This document shows positions 47,227-57,830 of a DNA stretch of 64,000 nucleotides, one piece after another. The DNA is from Mucor racemosus (lineage: Eukaryota > Mucoromycota > Mucoromycetes > Mucorales > Mucoraceae). Position 1 is the first letter of the stretch. The number at the start of each line of letters is the position of its first letter. The translations under genes and the position numbers were made by a program. The stretch spans positions 3,712,177-3,776,176 of the forward strand of contig JAPEHQ010000002.1 of the NCBI GenBank assembly GCA_027405735.1, in the 5' to 3' direction. The notes beneath the pieces were generated by a model that was not told where the DNA came from, did no database searches, and was given only the letters and a program-made list of their open reading frames with translations.

Positions 47227-49267
47227 ATGCTTTCGAATAATAAAACATCTGATTCACAATCGAGCAAGAAATCAGTCCCTAAAATTGATTTTAGTTTATT
47301 TACAACAGCTGATGGTACTGTTGTTAGCACAAAAGAAAGAGTAATCAAAGGTATTCTTCACATTTGATTCAGTTTATATCTTTATTTTAATACATCAATT
47401 CAAGAGGTTCCGGCTCCAGCAGTTTATTTACCAACAGAGGAACAATTTTGGAGTAAAGATAGACCTGGCTTACCTGACATTAACTTTCTTAAAAACCATT
47501 TTTTCCGCGAAGGTAGGGTTTCAGAAAGCCAAGCATTATTTATCCTCGATAAAGGAAAGGAGTTGTTGCAGCTAGAAAATAATTTGCTAGATATTCCTGC
47601 GCCCATTACAGGTAATACAAAATGTTCTTTTCAGGAAAATTTGTGTTAAAATTGTTCTAGTTTGTGGCGATATTCATGGACAGTACTACGATTTAATGAA
47701 GTTATTCGAAGTAGGTGGCGATCCCTCAGATACTACTTATTTGTTCTTGGGAGATTATGTTGATAGAGGTTATTTTTCGATAGAAGTAAGCATGTGTGCA
47801 TTGTTTGTTGTTATGAATACTAACAGTTACGTAGTGTGTTTTGTATCTTTGGAGTTTGAAAATGTGGTATCCAAATACATTTTTCTTGCTACGAGGAAAT
47901 CATGAATGTAGGCACTTGACAAGCCATTTTACTTTTAAAACTGAATGTAAGTAATTGTATATTGATAATGCAATCGTATTTAAAGATAATTATAGGCCGA
48001 CACAAATATTCTGAAAAGGTATATGAAGCATGTATGGAAACATTCAACGCGCTACCGTTAGGTGCTTTAATGAATAGACAATTTTTGTGTATTCATGGAG
48101 GCCTTTCCCCCGAGCTTGTAACATTAGCAGATTTTGAAAAGGTAAAAAGAAGTTTTATTACAAAAAATTAAAATAGTATTAAAATTATGTAGATTGATCG
48201 ATTTAGAGAACCTCCTACACATGGATTAATGTGTGATTTACTTTGGGCTGATCCAATTGAGGAATTCGGTGAGGAAACTACATCAGAATTATTCGTAGAC
48301 AATCGTGTTCGAGGATGCTCTTACTTTTTTACGTATGTTTTATCAGTATTCAGGCTTGATGATGTGTATTAATATGCATATATATAATAGATATCCTGCT
48401 GTTTGTGCATTTTTGGCAAGAAATAACCTCCTATCAATTATTCGAGCACATGAAGCTCAAGATGCTGGATATCGCATGTATAGAAGAAATAATACAACCT
48501 CATTTCCTGCAGTAATGACAATATTTTCAGCACCAAATTACCTCGATGTTTATAATAATAAGGCAGCCATTCTCAAGTATGAAGATAACGTAATGAATAT
48601 AAGACAATTTAATGCAACACCTCATCCATTTTGGCTTCCTCAATTTATGAATGTGGTTGAATGGAGTTTGCCATTTGTTGGAGAAAAAGGTAAACAAGTA
48701 TGGTTTATAATAGCGCATATCATTTAATATATACATTGATTATAACTTGTAGTAACCAACATGCTGCTTGCCATTTTAAGTATTTGTACAAAAGAAGAAT
48801 TATTGGCTGAAGATGATGAAATTCATGAAGAAAAAGAGAACGATCAACAACTACAAGATGAAGCAGAACAACGTAAAATTGTTATTCGCAACAAGATATT
48901 AGCCATTGGCAAAATATCTAGAGTTTATTCTGTTTTACGTGAAAATTCTGAGCGTATTACAGAATTGAAGTTATTATCACCAAGTGGAAAATTACCTTTA
49001 GGTACTCTGGCATTGGGAGCAGAGGGTATTAAAACTGGTATGTTTAAAGCATATGGAGCTTAATTAAATGCTAATCATTATGCTGTAGCCATTACGTCAT
49101 TTGAAGAAGCCAAACGAGCAGATCTTGAAAATGAAAGATTGCCACCATCTAGTGAAGTAATAGACAGGTTATTTAAAGAAGAAACTGACGAGAAGATCCA
49201 AAATGCTGTTCAAGAAGAAGATGATCAATTGAATCATGTAGCAGATGTCATTATAAGTGATATCTAA
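47227..49267 (+). CDS. cnaA: Calcineurin catalytic subunit A (PP2B)
   Basis: Calcium/calmodulin-activated Ser/Thr phosphatase; in fungi it acts on Crz1-type factors and controls stress response and morphology. Nine exons: 47227-47350, 47405-47611, 47661-47785, 47835-47946, 47996-48141, 48193-48332, 48391-48689, 48753-49037 and 49089-49267, in frame throughout for 538 residues. Metal-site motifs are intact: GDIHG (113-117), GDYVDRG (141-147), RGNHE (172-176), and [14 protein letters not shown] further on. The calcineurin-B-binding helix ([17 protein letters not shown]), the calmodulin-binding segment ([20 protein letters not shown]) and the autoinhibitory ITSFEEAK (about 481-488) all follow in the expected order. 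Full length with all regulatory parts, so probably functional. MDM31 starts 111 bases downstream on the same strand. Confidence 0.97.
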
Positions 49268-49303
49268 CAGTGGCATGACTATTTAAAAAATCACAATTTT
49301 ACA

Positions 49304-49309
49304 AATAAA
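49304..49309 (+). terminator. Polyadenylation-like signal after calcineurin A
   Basis: AATAAA 36 bases after the calcineurin stop and 69 bases before the MDM31 start. In this very short intergenic space it is the obvious 3'-end signal, although AATAAA is frequent in AT-rich DNA. Confidence 0.4.
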
Positions 49310-49378
49310 GAAATGGAAATCCCGGGTTGATTTTTCTCTTTTACTTTACCTTCTTTTCATATATCCTTATTTCGCGAA

Positions 49379-51337
49379 ATGCTTGCACGTTCCATTAAAA
49401 AGAACATTCGTTTAACAAATAAGAATAATCATGTTCAATTGCATTATAATCGAGCGATCATGCGACATCCAGTTCGCTCAATCCATTTACCACAGCTGCC
49501 TAAACCACCAAACAAGTATGAATTACTAATTCAAGCCCGTGGATTTATTCAACGACTCAAGATTAGAGTGAAATATCCTTTAATGAAGCAAATGAGACCT
49601 TTTACATTAAATGATATAACTGCTTTGTTTTCCTGGGTCTTTCTCGGACATACTGTATGGCTTGTCGTTGGAACAACAAGTTTTTTAAGTTTTGGATTAT
49701 GGGCTGCTAATTCCTTACAATTTCAAGGTATTTATTATCGAAACTGCATGGAAGATTCATAATTAAAGAAAAAATCAATTAGAATGGGTCACAAATAAAA
49801 TGGGTCATTACCTAACGCTCACATCAGAGGCTGTTGTAGTATTCGAATCTGCCACACCCAACTGGAAAGACGGCAAAATTAGATTAAATAATGTTCATAT
49901 AGTTTGTATGCCACAATCAGAACAACTTAAATTTCAGCAAGGTTTACAGGAAAAAGAACCCAAAATAACACAGGGTGATCTTTTAAATGGAATTGATTTA
50001 GATCAAGATGAATTAGTTCCCAAAGCTCAAAAAAGATTAAAGCGAATGCCATGGTTTGATTTAACAATAGACTCTATAGAAGTAGAATTAAGTTTAATGA
50101 GGTTGATGGAAGGAAAGGGTATAGTCAAAAGTGCAGATATTGTAGGGGTTCGAGGTATTATTGATAATAGACGTGCTGGTTGGAATAAAATTGTTGCATG
50201 GGATGCCGAATCTGTGAGAAAGAGCCATATTCCTGGGGGCTTCGAAATGGATCAACTAACTTTGGAGGATATGTCAGTCATTGTGTATATGCCAAAAGGA
50301 TTTAGGCCCTTTCCATTTTCAATCATTCAAGCTCAAGTTAGTAGACTGAGAAGACAATGGTAATTTTACAAGTGTTTAGGTGAGGCAATCATTAAAATTC
50401 TACATTGGATAGGTTGTTTTACGATATACTATGCGCCGACAAGATTATCGGCTCGTTTGATACTAGTTTATTCAGCGTACATACACCGCAATTGGAAAAG
50501 AGCGTTTTGGAGTTTTCTGATTTGGAGGCTAAAGGAAGTAATCCTAATTTGGCCAATTATTACCCATTCAAAAAATCAAATCCTCAAGGCGTATTTGTTG
50601 GAGGAGAAAACCAACAGTTTGGAGTAATGATTGATGGTAACATGAGAGAACGGGGATACGAAAGAAAATCAAGATTAAGAATCGAAGGGGTTAGTATGGA
50701 TCATGTTCATAGATTGGGTGAAGGACCACCTCAATGGATTACTTCGGGTACAATGGATTTCTGTGCCGACATTTATATACCTGATGAAAAAAAAAAGAGT
50801 AAATCACCAAGTGTAGCACAAGCCATTTTTCAAGTTTTCAAACAAAGTTTACCTCAATCCGTCATAATTGGAACAGGGAATGGTCAGATAATAACTTTAA
50901 GAGATTCTGCACAACAATTCACCGAGAAAGATCAAGAGAAAAAATTTGTCATGGATATTGATGTTCGCTTCAAAAACATCAAAGGAGCTGTTCCTTTAAA
51001 GATACCCGAGTTCAGTTACCTTAACAGCGCTATGGTACGACCACTCATTGCTTATATCAATCACAATAGAACTATTCTTCCTATAAAAGGACGTATTATA
51101 ATGGATCTTGAGACATTTAATGGAGCTTGGACTATACATGATTCAACACTTGGCAATCGATTAAACGAATGTATTACAACTGGGTTTGTAAATCTTGTAT
51201 CAGATCAGCAAGAAAGAAACAAGAGACTAAAGCAAATAGGATTTTGGAGCTTTCGCGAAATGATTCGAAATGTTGTTGCTCTTTACGAAACCCTTCATGG
51301 GTCAGCTCGTGGATTTTGGACATATCTAGGTCAATAG
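49379..51337 (+). CDS. MDM31: Mitochondrial distribution and morphology protein Mdm31/Mdm32
   Basis: Inner mitochondrial membrane protein needed in yeast for mitochondrial shape, mtDNA nucleoid stability and lipid homeostasis. Three exons: 49379-49727, 49783-50359 and 50413-51337, giving 616 residues (yeast Mdm31 and Mdm32 are about 580-620). Residues 1-50 are basic and depleted of acidic residues, consistent with a presequence. A transmembrane segment lies at about 83-110 (ALFSWVFLGHTVWLVVG, FLSFGLWAANSL). The family signature follows: VVVFESATPNWKDGKIRLNN, then MPWFDLTIDSIEVELSL, VRGIIDNRR, and after the second intron WLFYDILCADKIIGSFDTSLFSVH. Whether it is orthologous to Mdm31 or Mdm32 is not decidable by eye. 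Confidence 0.92.
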
Positions 51338-52021
51338 TGTTATATAATTCGATCGCAATTTTGTACATACCTTTTTTGTAAGTTAACTATCAGACATGGA
51401 CCGCATTCACTACAGCTCAATAATATAAGCAATCCATATTTTATTTGGTTATATTGCAATGTATGGCATGATCTATTAAAAAATTTAATAAAGGAAATTA
51501 TGCGTACATAACATAATAATGGATATGGAGGAATACAGTCAAGAATAAAAGTTATTTGAACTTGCCATAAATTCAATATGAGCCTTTTCGGCGTGGTAAT
51601 CAACGCGAGTTTGTTATGTCAGTATTATATCTTAGGTTGCACATCCAAGGTTTCGCTCCATAAACAATGCTGTAGTAAATCAACATGCGTCCATGTTGAT
51701 TTACATTTGTCCACGTTGATTTACATTATGTCCTTAGATAGTAAGTATGCGTAATAATATAATGAAAAGTATATAAATACATCTTCTAGATATATCGTTA
51801 ATAAAAAGTGTAATATTTTGGCAAGATTATTTCTATCGACCGTTTTGACATTTCACAAAATTCGAAGAACACCTTAATATCTTTATTACTCGATCGAAAA
51901 TTAATATTTCTCTAATTAGCATTGACTTGTATCAAGGTCCAATCTTACCTCAATATGAGAAAAAATTCATGGAAAAAATTGATTTCATTTTTTGAAAACC
52001 ACCCACCCCCGTTTTAACGTA
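51338..52021 (+). other. Spacer downstream of MDM31
   Basis: AT-rich. A short direct duplication TCCATGTTGATTTACAT / TCCACGTTGATTTACAT lies near 51690-51726. No gene is seen. Confidence 0.4.
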
Positions 52022-52105
52022 TGGAGTGTAACTTTGTGTATCTGGAGTGTAACTTTGTGTATCTGGAGTGTAACTTTGTGTATCTGGAGTGTAACGTTTT
52101 GTATA
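52022..52105 (+). repeat. 21-bp tandem repeat, four units
   Basis: Units start at 52022, 52043, 52064 and 52085 with consensus TGGAGTGTAACTTTGTGTAT plus C; the last unit degenerates into GTAACGTTTTG. The core GGAGTGTAAC also occurs near the outer part of the long inverted repeat (near 8118) and at 27590, so the array grew from a piece of that family. Confidence 0.85.
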
Positions 52106-52139
52106 ATGTTTTGTGGTTTTTCTTTTTTACACTTTTTTT

Positions 52140-52268
52140 AGGATATCTCTTCGAAAAATCAATATCTTAAAAACAAATTGGACCCGAGAGAGCTCAACGA
52201 GGTGGTTGACATGAGTGTAGAAACAAATGCTGCTCAGTTTAAGGAATATTTTGGAATATACTGTGAAT
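52140..52268 (+). mobile_element. Fragment of the long-inverted-repeat family
   Basis: GGATATCTCTTCGAAAAATC and GACCCGAGAGAGCTCAACGA match the segment encoding the conserved DPRELN motif (7385-7500). The fragment ends in the target duplication of the hAT element that follows, so the element inserted into it. Confidence 0.7.
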
Positions 52269-52276
52269 TAGCTGAT

Positions 52277-52852
52277 TAGTGATCGTACGTAATCGAGCAG
52301 TGCGAGCATAAGCAAGCAACCGAGCCCTATGCTTTGGCTTGCTTGATTAAATATTTTAGCAATCTTCTGCTTGGCGCTCGACGAAAACATTGACAGCTTG
52401 CTTGTATGCTTGCTCGAAATGCTTCAAATTGAAATAGGCTTGCTTGCGTGTAAACCTGCTTACTTTCCTGCTTTCAAATCAAGTAAACAAGCATGTAACA
52501 CAAGGGAATTTATTCAATTTACGCAATTTTAACTTTAAAAATGTCAAAATGCATCACATTTTGAGCCAGTATTAAGCTGAAAATATATAGCGCCATGCTT
52601 GCGCTTGCACTCGGATTTGCTCGCTTGCTTATATGCTGGTGCTCGACTTGCTTGACTTTTTGAAAAATCAGATAATGCTTAATTTATGCTTGGCTGCTTG
52701 CTTTCAAAACTGAGAATGCTTGATATGAAACTGCTCGAAGAGCCGTTGCTTAGGCTTGGGCTTGCTTGAATAACTTTCAAATATTTTAGACTCGGCAAAT
52801 GCATGTTCAAACTGCTTGGGCTCGCTTGGGCTCGGTCATTTTGCGAACACTA
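52277..52852 (+). mobile_element. Non-autonomous hAT element, 576 bp, CTTGCTTG-rich
   Basis: Ends TAGTGATCG and CGAACACTA form an inverted repeat with one mismatch, flanked by a perfect 8-bp duplication TAGCTGAT (52269-52276 and 52853-52860). Inside, GCTTGCTTG, GAGCAAGC, CTCGCTTGG and ATGCTTG words recur on both strands, so the element can fold extensively and offers many candidate transposase-binding sites. It is distinct from the 363-bp hAT family and has no coding region. Confidence 0.88.
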
Positions 52853-52860
52853 TAGCTGAT

Positions 52861-53219
52861 ATAATAGCTAATAAAAAAAAACAACGATAGTAAGTCAACT
52901 AGAATATAGCAATCTTTCTTCACTTTTAAGAATAAACTGAAGAACTCTATCATTTTGTCCTGAGCTTCTCTTTATATATATACATTTCAAATCTATTGTA
53001 ATACCGGTGTTCATTCCTATTATAAGTTCAGTATTTTCTATTATCTAAACTGTTAGTAATGGTTCCTTATCTCATAAGGAATGCTGTTCCAATTTCCATA
53101 TTTCTTCTAGGAATGCTATCTTCTCATGAATGATAAAAATTCACAACTCCAAATTAAGTGATTTATTATAATTCAATACCAGATGAAATGGAGATCCTAC
53201 TGTATCTTAACCACATTTA
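52861..53219 (+). other. Spacer before the minisatellite
   Basis: AT-rich, no gene. The last part (AATACCAGATGAAATGGAGATC, 53174 on) resembles a repeat segment near 6168-6190, so the minisatellite seems to start within old repeat sequence. Confidence 0.35.
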
Positions 53220-55655
53220 TAACGCATATCACAGTAACGTATGCTTTTATAACCTATGCCACAACAACCTATGCCACAGCAACCTATGTCGATGTAACGT
53301 ATGCCGGTGTAACGTATACCACTGTAACACATGTTACTATCACGCATGCTACTGTAACGCATGTCACTGTAACGCATGTCACTGTAAGGCATGTCACTGT
53401 AACGCATGTCACTGTAACGCATGCTACTGTAAGGAATACCACTATAACGCATGTCACTGTAACTCATGTGACTGTAACGCATACCACTGTAAGGTATACC
53501 GCTGTAATGCATGTCACTATAACGCATGTTACTGTAACGCATGCTACTGTAACGCATGTCGCTGTAACGCATGTCACTGTAACGCATGGTACTGTAACGC
53601 ATGCTACTGTAACGCATGTGACTGTAACGCATACCACTGTAAGGTATACCGCTGTAATGCATGTCACTATAACGCATGTTACTATAACGCATGTTACTGT
53701 AACGCATGCTACTGTAACGCATGTTACTGTAACGCATGTCGCTGTAACGCATGGTACTGTAACGCATGCTACTGTAACGCATGTAACTGTAGCGCATGTC
53801 ACTGTAAGGCATGCTACTGTAAGGTATACCACTGTAATGCATGTCACTATAACGCATTTCACTGTAACGCATGTCACTATAACGCATGTTCCTGTAACGC
53901 ATGCTACTGTAACGCATGTCACTGTAGCGCATGTCACTGTAACGCATGTGACTGTAACGCATGTGACTGTAACGCATGTCACTGTAACGCATGGTACTGT
54001 AACGCATGTCACTGTAACGCATGTCACTGTAACGCATGTCACTGTAACGCATGTCACTGTAACGCATGTCACTATAACCCATGTTCCTGTAACGCATGAC
54101 ACTGTAGCGCATTTCACTGTAACGCATGTCACTGTAACGCATACTACTGTAACGCATGTCACTGTAACGCATGCTGCTGTAACGCATGTGACTATAACGC
54201 ATGTGACTATAACGCATGCTACTGTAAGGTATACCACTGTAACGCATGCCACTGTAACGCATGCTACTGTAAGGTATACCGCTGTAATGCATGTCAGTAT
54301 AACGCATTTCACTGTAACGCATGTCACTATAACGCATGTTCCTGTAACGCATGGCACTGTGGCGCATTTCACTGTAACGCATGTCACTGTAACGCATACT
54401 ACTGTAACGCATGTCACTGTAACGCATGTCACTATAACGCATGTTCCTGTAACGCATGTCACTGTAGCGCATTTCACTGTAACGCATGTCACTGTAACGC
54501 ATACTACTGTAACGCATGTCACTGTAACGCATGTCGCTGTAACGCATGCTACTGTAACGCATGTCACTGTAACGCCTGCTACTGTAAGGTATACCACTGT
54601 AACGCATGTCCCTGTAACGCATGTCACTGTAACGCATGTTACTGTAACGCATGCTACTGTAAGGTATACCGCTGTAATGCATGTCAGTATAACACATTTC
54701 ACTGTAACGCATGTCACTATAACGCATGTTCCTGTAACGCATGCTATTGTAACGCATGTCACTGTAACGCATGTCACTGCAAAAGCATGTCACTGTAACG
54801 CATACTACGGTAACGCATACTACTGTAACGCATACTACTGTAACGCATACTACTGTAACGCATACTACTGTAACGCATGTCGCTGTAACGCATTTCACTG
54901 TAACGCATGTCACTATAACCCATGTTCCTGTAACGCATGCTACTGTAAGGTATATCACTGTAACGCATATTACTGTAACGCTTGTCACTTTAACGCATGT
55001 CACTGTAACGCTTGTTCCTGTAGCGCATGCTACTGTAACGCATGTCACTGTAACGTATGTTACTGTAACGCATGTCACTGTAACGCCTGCTACTGTAAGG
55101 TATACCACTGTAACGCATGTCACTGTAACGCATGTCACTGTAACACATGCTACTATAAGGTATACCACTGTAACGCATGCTACTGTAAGGTATACCACTG
55201 TTACGCATGTCACTATAACGCATGTTACTGTAACGCATACTACTGTAAGGTATACCACTGTAACGCATGTCACTGTAACCTACTGTATGTCAATGTACGA
55301 TATATAACTGTAAGCCCTGCTACTGTAAGGTATACCCTGTAATGCATGCTACTGTAAGGTATACCATTGAAAAGCATGCTACTGTAATGTATACCATTGT
55401 AACGCATGTCACTATAGGGTATGCTGCTGTACCGCATATCGCTGTAACGCATGACAGTGTAACCTATGCCACTGTAAAGCATGTCTCTGTAACATATGTC
55501 AATGTAAGGTATACCATTGTAAGGCATGCTACTGTAATGTATACCACTGTAACGCATGGTATTGTAACGCATGCTAGTGTAACCTATACCACTGTAACAC
55601 ATGTCACTGTAACGTAAGCGAATATAAGATATACCACTGTAACCCATGCTACTAC
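53220..55655 (+). repeat. 15-bp minisatellite, about 160 units
   Basis: Unit TAACGCATGTCACTG with recurrent variants at the GTC position (GCT, GTT, ACT, GTG, GGT), AAGG for AACG and ATACC for ATGTC. Higher-order blocks recur, for example ATGCTACTGTAAGG plus TATACC at several places. The unit length is a multiple of three and the unit lacks stops in most frames, so frames of 400-700 codons run on both strands (for example repeating HVTVT on one and MRYSD on the other). These are artefacts of the repeat. Phase breaks occur near 54778, 55277 and 55336; the last 300 bases are the most diverged. Confidence 0.95.
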
Positions 55656-56035
55656 AGTGACCCCCAAAACTGTCCCAATGTTTTCTAGTTTTGAGTTTAG
55701 TATGATTTTCAGGTACAACAAATATATTTAAAGTACGGCATATTTTATATATTTCGGAAGATCAATTAATTTCCTTTTATATTAAATTAGAAAAATCTCG
55801 AATTTCATTGATCCGCTATATTTATACCCTGTCTGGGACAGCATATGCATTGGGACAGTTTTGAGAGCTTACGCGGGAAAAAATATAATCCTATTTAATA
55901 GTCCGTCCAAAGGCCGTTTCTTTCCAAATATACTTTCACACAATTGGGCATGCTATCAAAAACTTTTTGGCACTCCTCCTGTTTAATGGTGTTGTACCAA
56001 ACCTCAGTTACACGCTCCGAAAGATCAAGGATTCA
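55652..56035 (-). pseudogene. Tc1/mariner transposon remnant (transposase C-terminus and terminal repeat)
   Basis: The left end CAGTGACCCCCAAAACTGTC follows TA at the edge of the minisatellite. An internal copy in opposite sense (GGGACAGTTTTGAGAG) lies at 55853. On the minus strand, ending at the TAA at 55895-55897, a frame reads DLSERVTEVWYNTIKQEECQ, then KVFDSMPNCVKVYLERNG. This matches the known end of Tc1-like transposases (SMPRRVQAVIKAKGG-type motif). The frame breaks near 56030, so the catalytic part is missing. Confidence 0.75.
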
Positions 56036-56062
56036 TTTGGGCGCTGTTTTGTACTCATTAAG

Positions 56063-56182
56063 CCTGTACTCATCTTTTCGTAAATGACTACCTATTGTTA
56101 CTCCCCGATCTGAAAACATACTCCTGTACTCATCTTTTCGTAAATGACTACCTATTGTTACTCCTCGGTTTGAAAACATACT
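56063..56182 (+). repeat. 60-bp direct duplication
   Basis: 56063-56122 and 56123-56182 are tandem copies starting CCTGTACTCATCTTTTCG with a few differences. A third partial copy starts at 57826. Each is followed by ACATACTCC-type sequence and then a GTAC-centred palindrome. Confidence 0.85.
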
Positions 56183-56199
56183 CCTAAAACATACTCCTC

Positions 56200-56223
56200 A
56201 AAAAATAGCGTACGCTATTTTTT
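56200..56223. repeat. 24-bp perfect palindrome with TAGCGTACGCTA core
   Basis: Six A, then TAGCGTACGCTA, then six T, perfectly self-complementary. Further copies lie at 57868-57891 (perfect), 58096-58117 (perfect, 22 bp) and about 58323-58346 (imperfect). All stand in the same local context (CTCCTCAAAAA before, TTAATTTCT after). On RNA this would be a hairpin stem followed by a U run; on DNA it could be a binding site or cruciform. Confidence 0.85.
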
Positions 56224-56296
56224 AATTTCTCGGTATTATGAATATTGAAATTAATTTTGGAAACTTTAGAGGGCTTTCTGGTATGAACATGCACCT

Positions 56297-56475
56297 GTAA
56301 CCAGTATTATGTAAATGACTATCCATACCTTCGCCTCGGCGAAGGTAGGCGAAGGTGGGCGAAGGTTTTGAGTTTAAAAATGACTTGTTGGAGGGTGAAG
56401 GTTTTGAGTTTAGAAATGACTTGTTGGAGGGCGAAGGTTTTGAGGTTAAAAATGACTTGTTGGAGGGTGAAGGTG
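56297..56475 (+). repeat. 36-bp repeat array 1 with CTTCGCC hairpin leader
   Basis: A leader (CTGTAACCAGTATTATGTAA, then the hairpin ACCTTCGCCTCGGCGAAGGT) is followed by three 36-bp units of the type GAAGGTTTTGAGTTTAAAAA plus TGACTTGTTGGAGGGC. The unit is 12 codons and reads GEGFEFKNDLLE in frame. The same leader and array recur at 57092 and 57420. Confidence 0.88.
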
Positions 56476-56700
56476 GCCCGCTGTATGCTGATACCTTCGC
56501 TTTACTACATTATGAACTTTCAATGCCATCAGTACAGTCAGACATATTATCGTCTGTATGGCCAGACATATAATCGTCTGTTACATGAGTAGAATCAGAA
56601 GCATTATCAACATGGTCGCCTTCGTCAATAACAGTTTCTTAATTTTTTTATTAATTTTTTTTTTTTATTAATTTTTTAAAAACAAGTATAAAACAAACTA

Positions 56701-57085
56701 CTATATTGAATCATGTCGCTTACCTGAATTTCCAAAGTCAAACATTCCTTCGTTCAAGAATATCCCATACACAATGGTAGCCCTAAAACAATAGACCATG
56801 ATTGCATGTATTTTTGTTAAATCTTTTAGATTTTTAAAACTGCCATCATTCTTCAGAAAAAAAAAAGTTGGAGTATGCTGTTGAGGGCAATTTTTGCGGT
56901 ATTCCAGCAATTACATCGGTTGGCAATGGATTTTGACAACAAACAATGCTCATGTTCAGGTCAAGCAACAAAATTTCCATAAATTTGCTGTCTGCATCCT
57001 CATTTGAAGCCTCATTAAGCAGTTTCATCAACTTGTCCTTCTGGTTTGTGTTTATGAGTCTGAATCTTTTCAAAAACCAGAATTC
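56701..57085 (-). pseudogene. Fragment related to the zinc-finger gene at 60.3-62.8 kb
   Basis: The minus strand reads LINTNQKDKLMKLLNEASNE, then LLLDLNMSIVCCQNPLPTDV, then, after a frame change, LTKIHAIMVYCFRATIVYGI. This parallels 61840-62160 (LLFDLNMSIICHQNPLQTNI, MTKVHAIMVF, FRATILYAIF). It is a second, more decayed and inverted copy of part of the same gene, flanked by 36-bp arrays. Confidence 0.75.
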
Positions 57086-57091
57086 AACTGC

Positions 57092-57314
57092 ATGTAACCA
57101 GTATTATGTAAATGACTATCCATACCTTCGCCTCGGCGAAGGTAGGCGAAGGTGGGCGAAGGTTTTGAGTTTAAAAATGACTTGTTGGAGGGCGAAGGTT
57201 TTGAGTTTAGAAATGACTTGTTGGAGGGCAAAGGTTTTGAGTTTAGAAATGACTTGTTGGAGTAAAAAAAAAAACGAATTGCCGAAGGCAATGAGTAAAG
57301 TAAATAATTTTGAG

Positions 57315-57345
<31 letters not shown>
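57092..57345 (+). repeat. 36-bp repeat array 2 and trailing A-run
   Basis: Same leader and hairpin as array 1, three units, then ACGAATTGCCGAAGGCAATG (a short hairpin) and a run of about 30 A at 57316-57346. The trailing part recurs at 57675-57825, 63489-63640 and 63643-63760. Confidence 0.85.
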
Positions 57346-57348
<3 letters not shown>

Positions 57349-57419
57349 AATAGATAGACAAAAATAAATAACACCATTAAAATCAGAATCGAAAATCAGG
57401 TATATATAATATCTTATAT

Positions 57420-57830
57420 TGCCTGTAACCAGTATTATGTAAATGACTATCCATACCTTCGCCTCGGCGAAGGTAGGCGAAGGTGGGCGAAGGTTTTGAG
57501 TTTAAAAATGACTTGTTGGAGGGCGAAGGTTTTGAGTTTAGAAATGACTTGTTGGAGGGCGAAGGTTTTGAGGTTAAAAATGACTTGTTGGAGGGTGAAG
57601 GTTTTGAGTTTAGAAATGACTTGTTGGAGGGCGAAGGATTTTGAGTTTAGAAATGACTTGTTGGAGTAAAAAAAAAAAAAACGAATTGCCGAAGGCAATG
57701 AGTAAAGTAAATAATTTTGAGAAAAAAAAAAAAAAAAAAAAAAAAAAATGAATAGATAGACAAAAATAAATAGCACCATTAAAATCAGAATCGAAAATCA
57801 GGTATATATAATATCTTATATTGCCTGTAC
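57420..57830 (+). repeat. 36-bp repeat array 3 and trailing block
   Basis: Leader, five units (one with an extra base, GAAGGATTTTGAG, that shifts the 12-codon frame), the ATTGCCGAAGGCAAT hairpin, a long A-run, then AATAGATAGACAAAAATAAA and ATCAGGTATATATAATATC. The whole leader-array-tail module is nearly identical to array 2 (57092-57420), a tandem duplication with different unit number. Confidence 0.85.

Noticed and set aside
53158..55342. Giant overlapping open frames (up to 719 codons) with repeating VTHVT or MRYSD peptides
   Set aside because: They exist in several frames on both strands at once because the 15-bp unit is a multiple of three and lacks stops; they have no non-repeat domain.
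53220..55655. CRISPR-like array
   Set aside because: Units are contiguous 15-mers without distinct spacers, and the window is eukaryotic.
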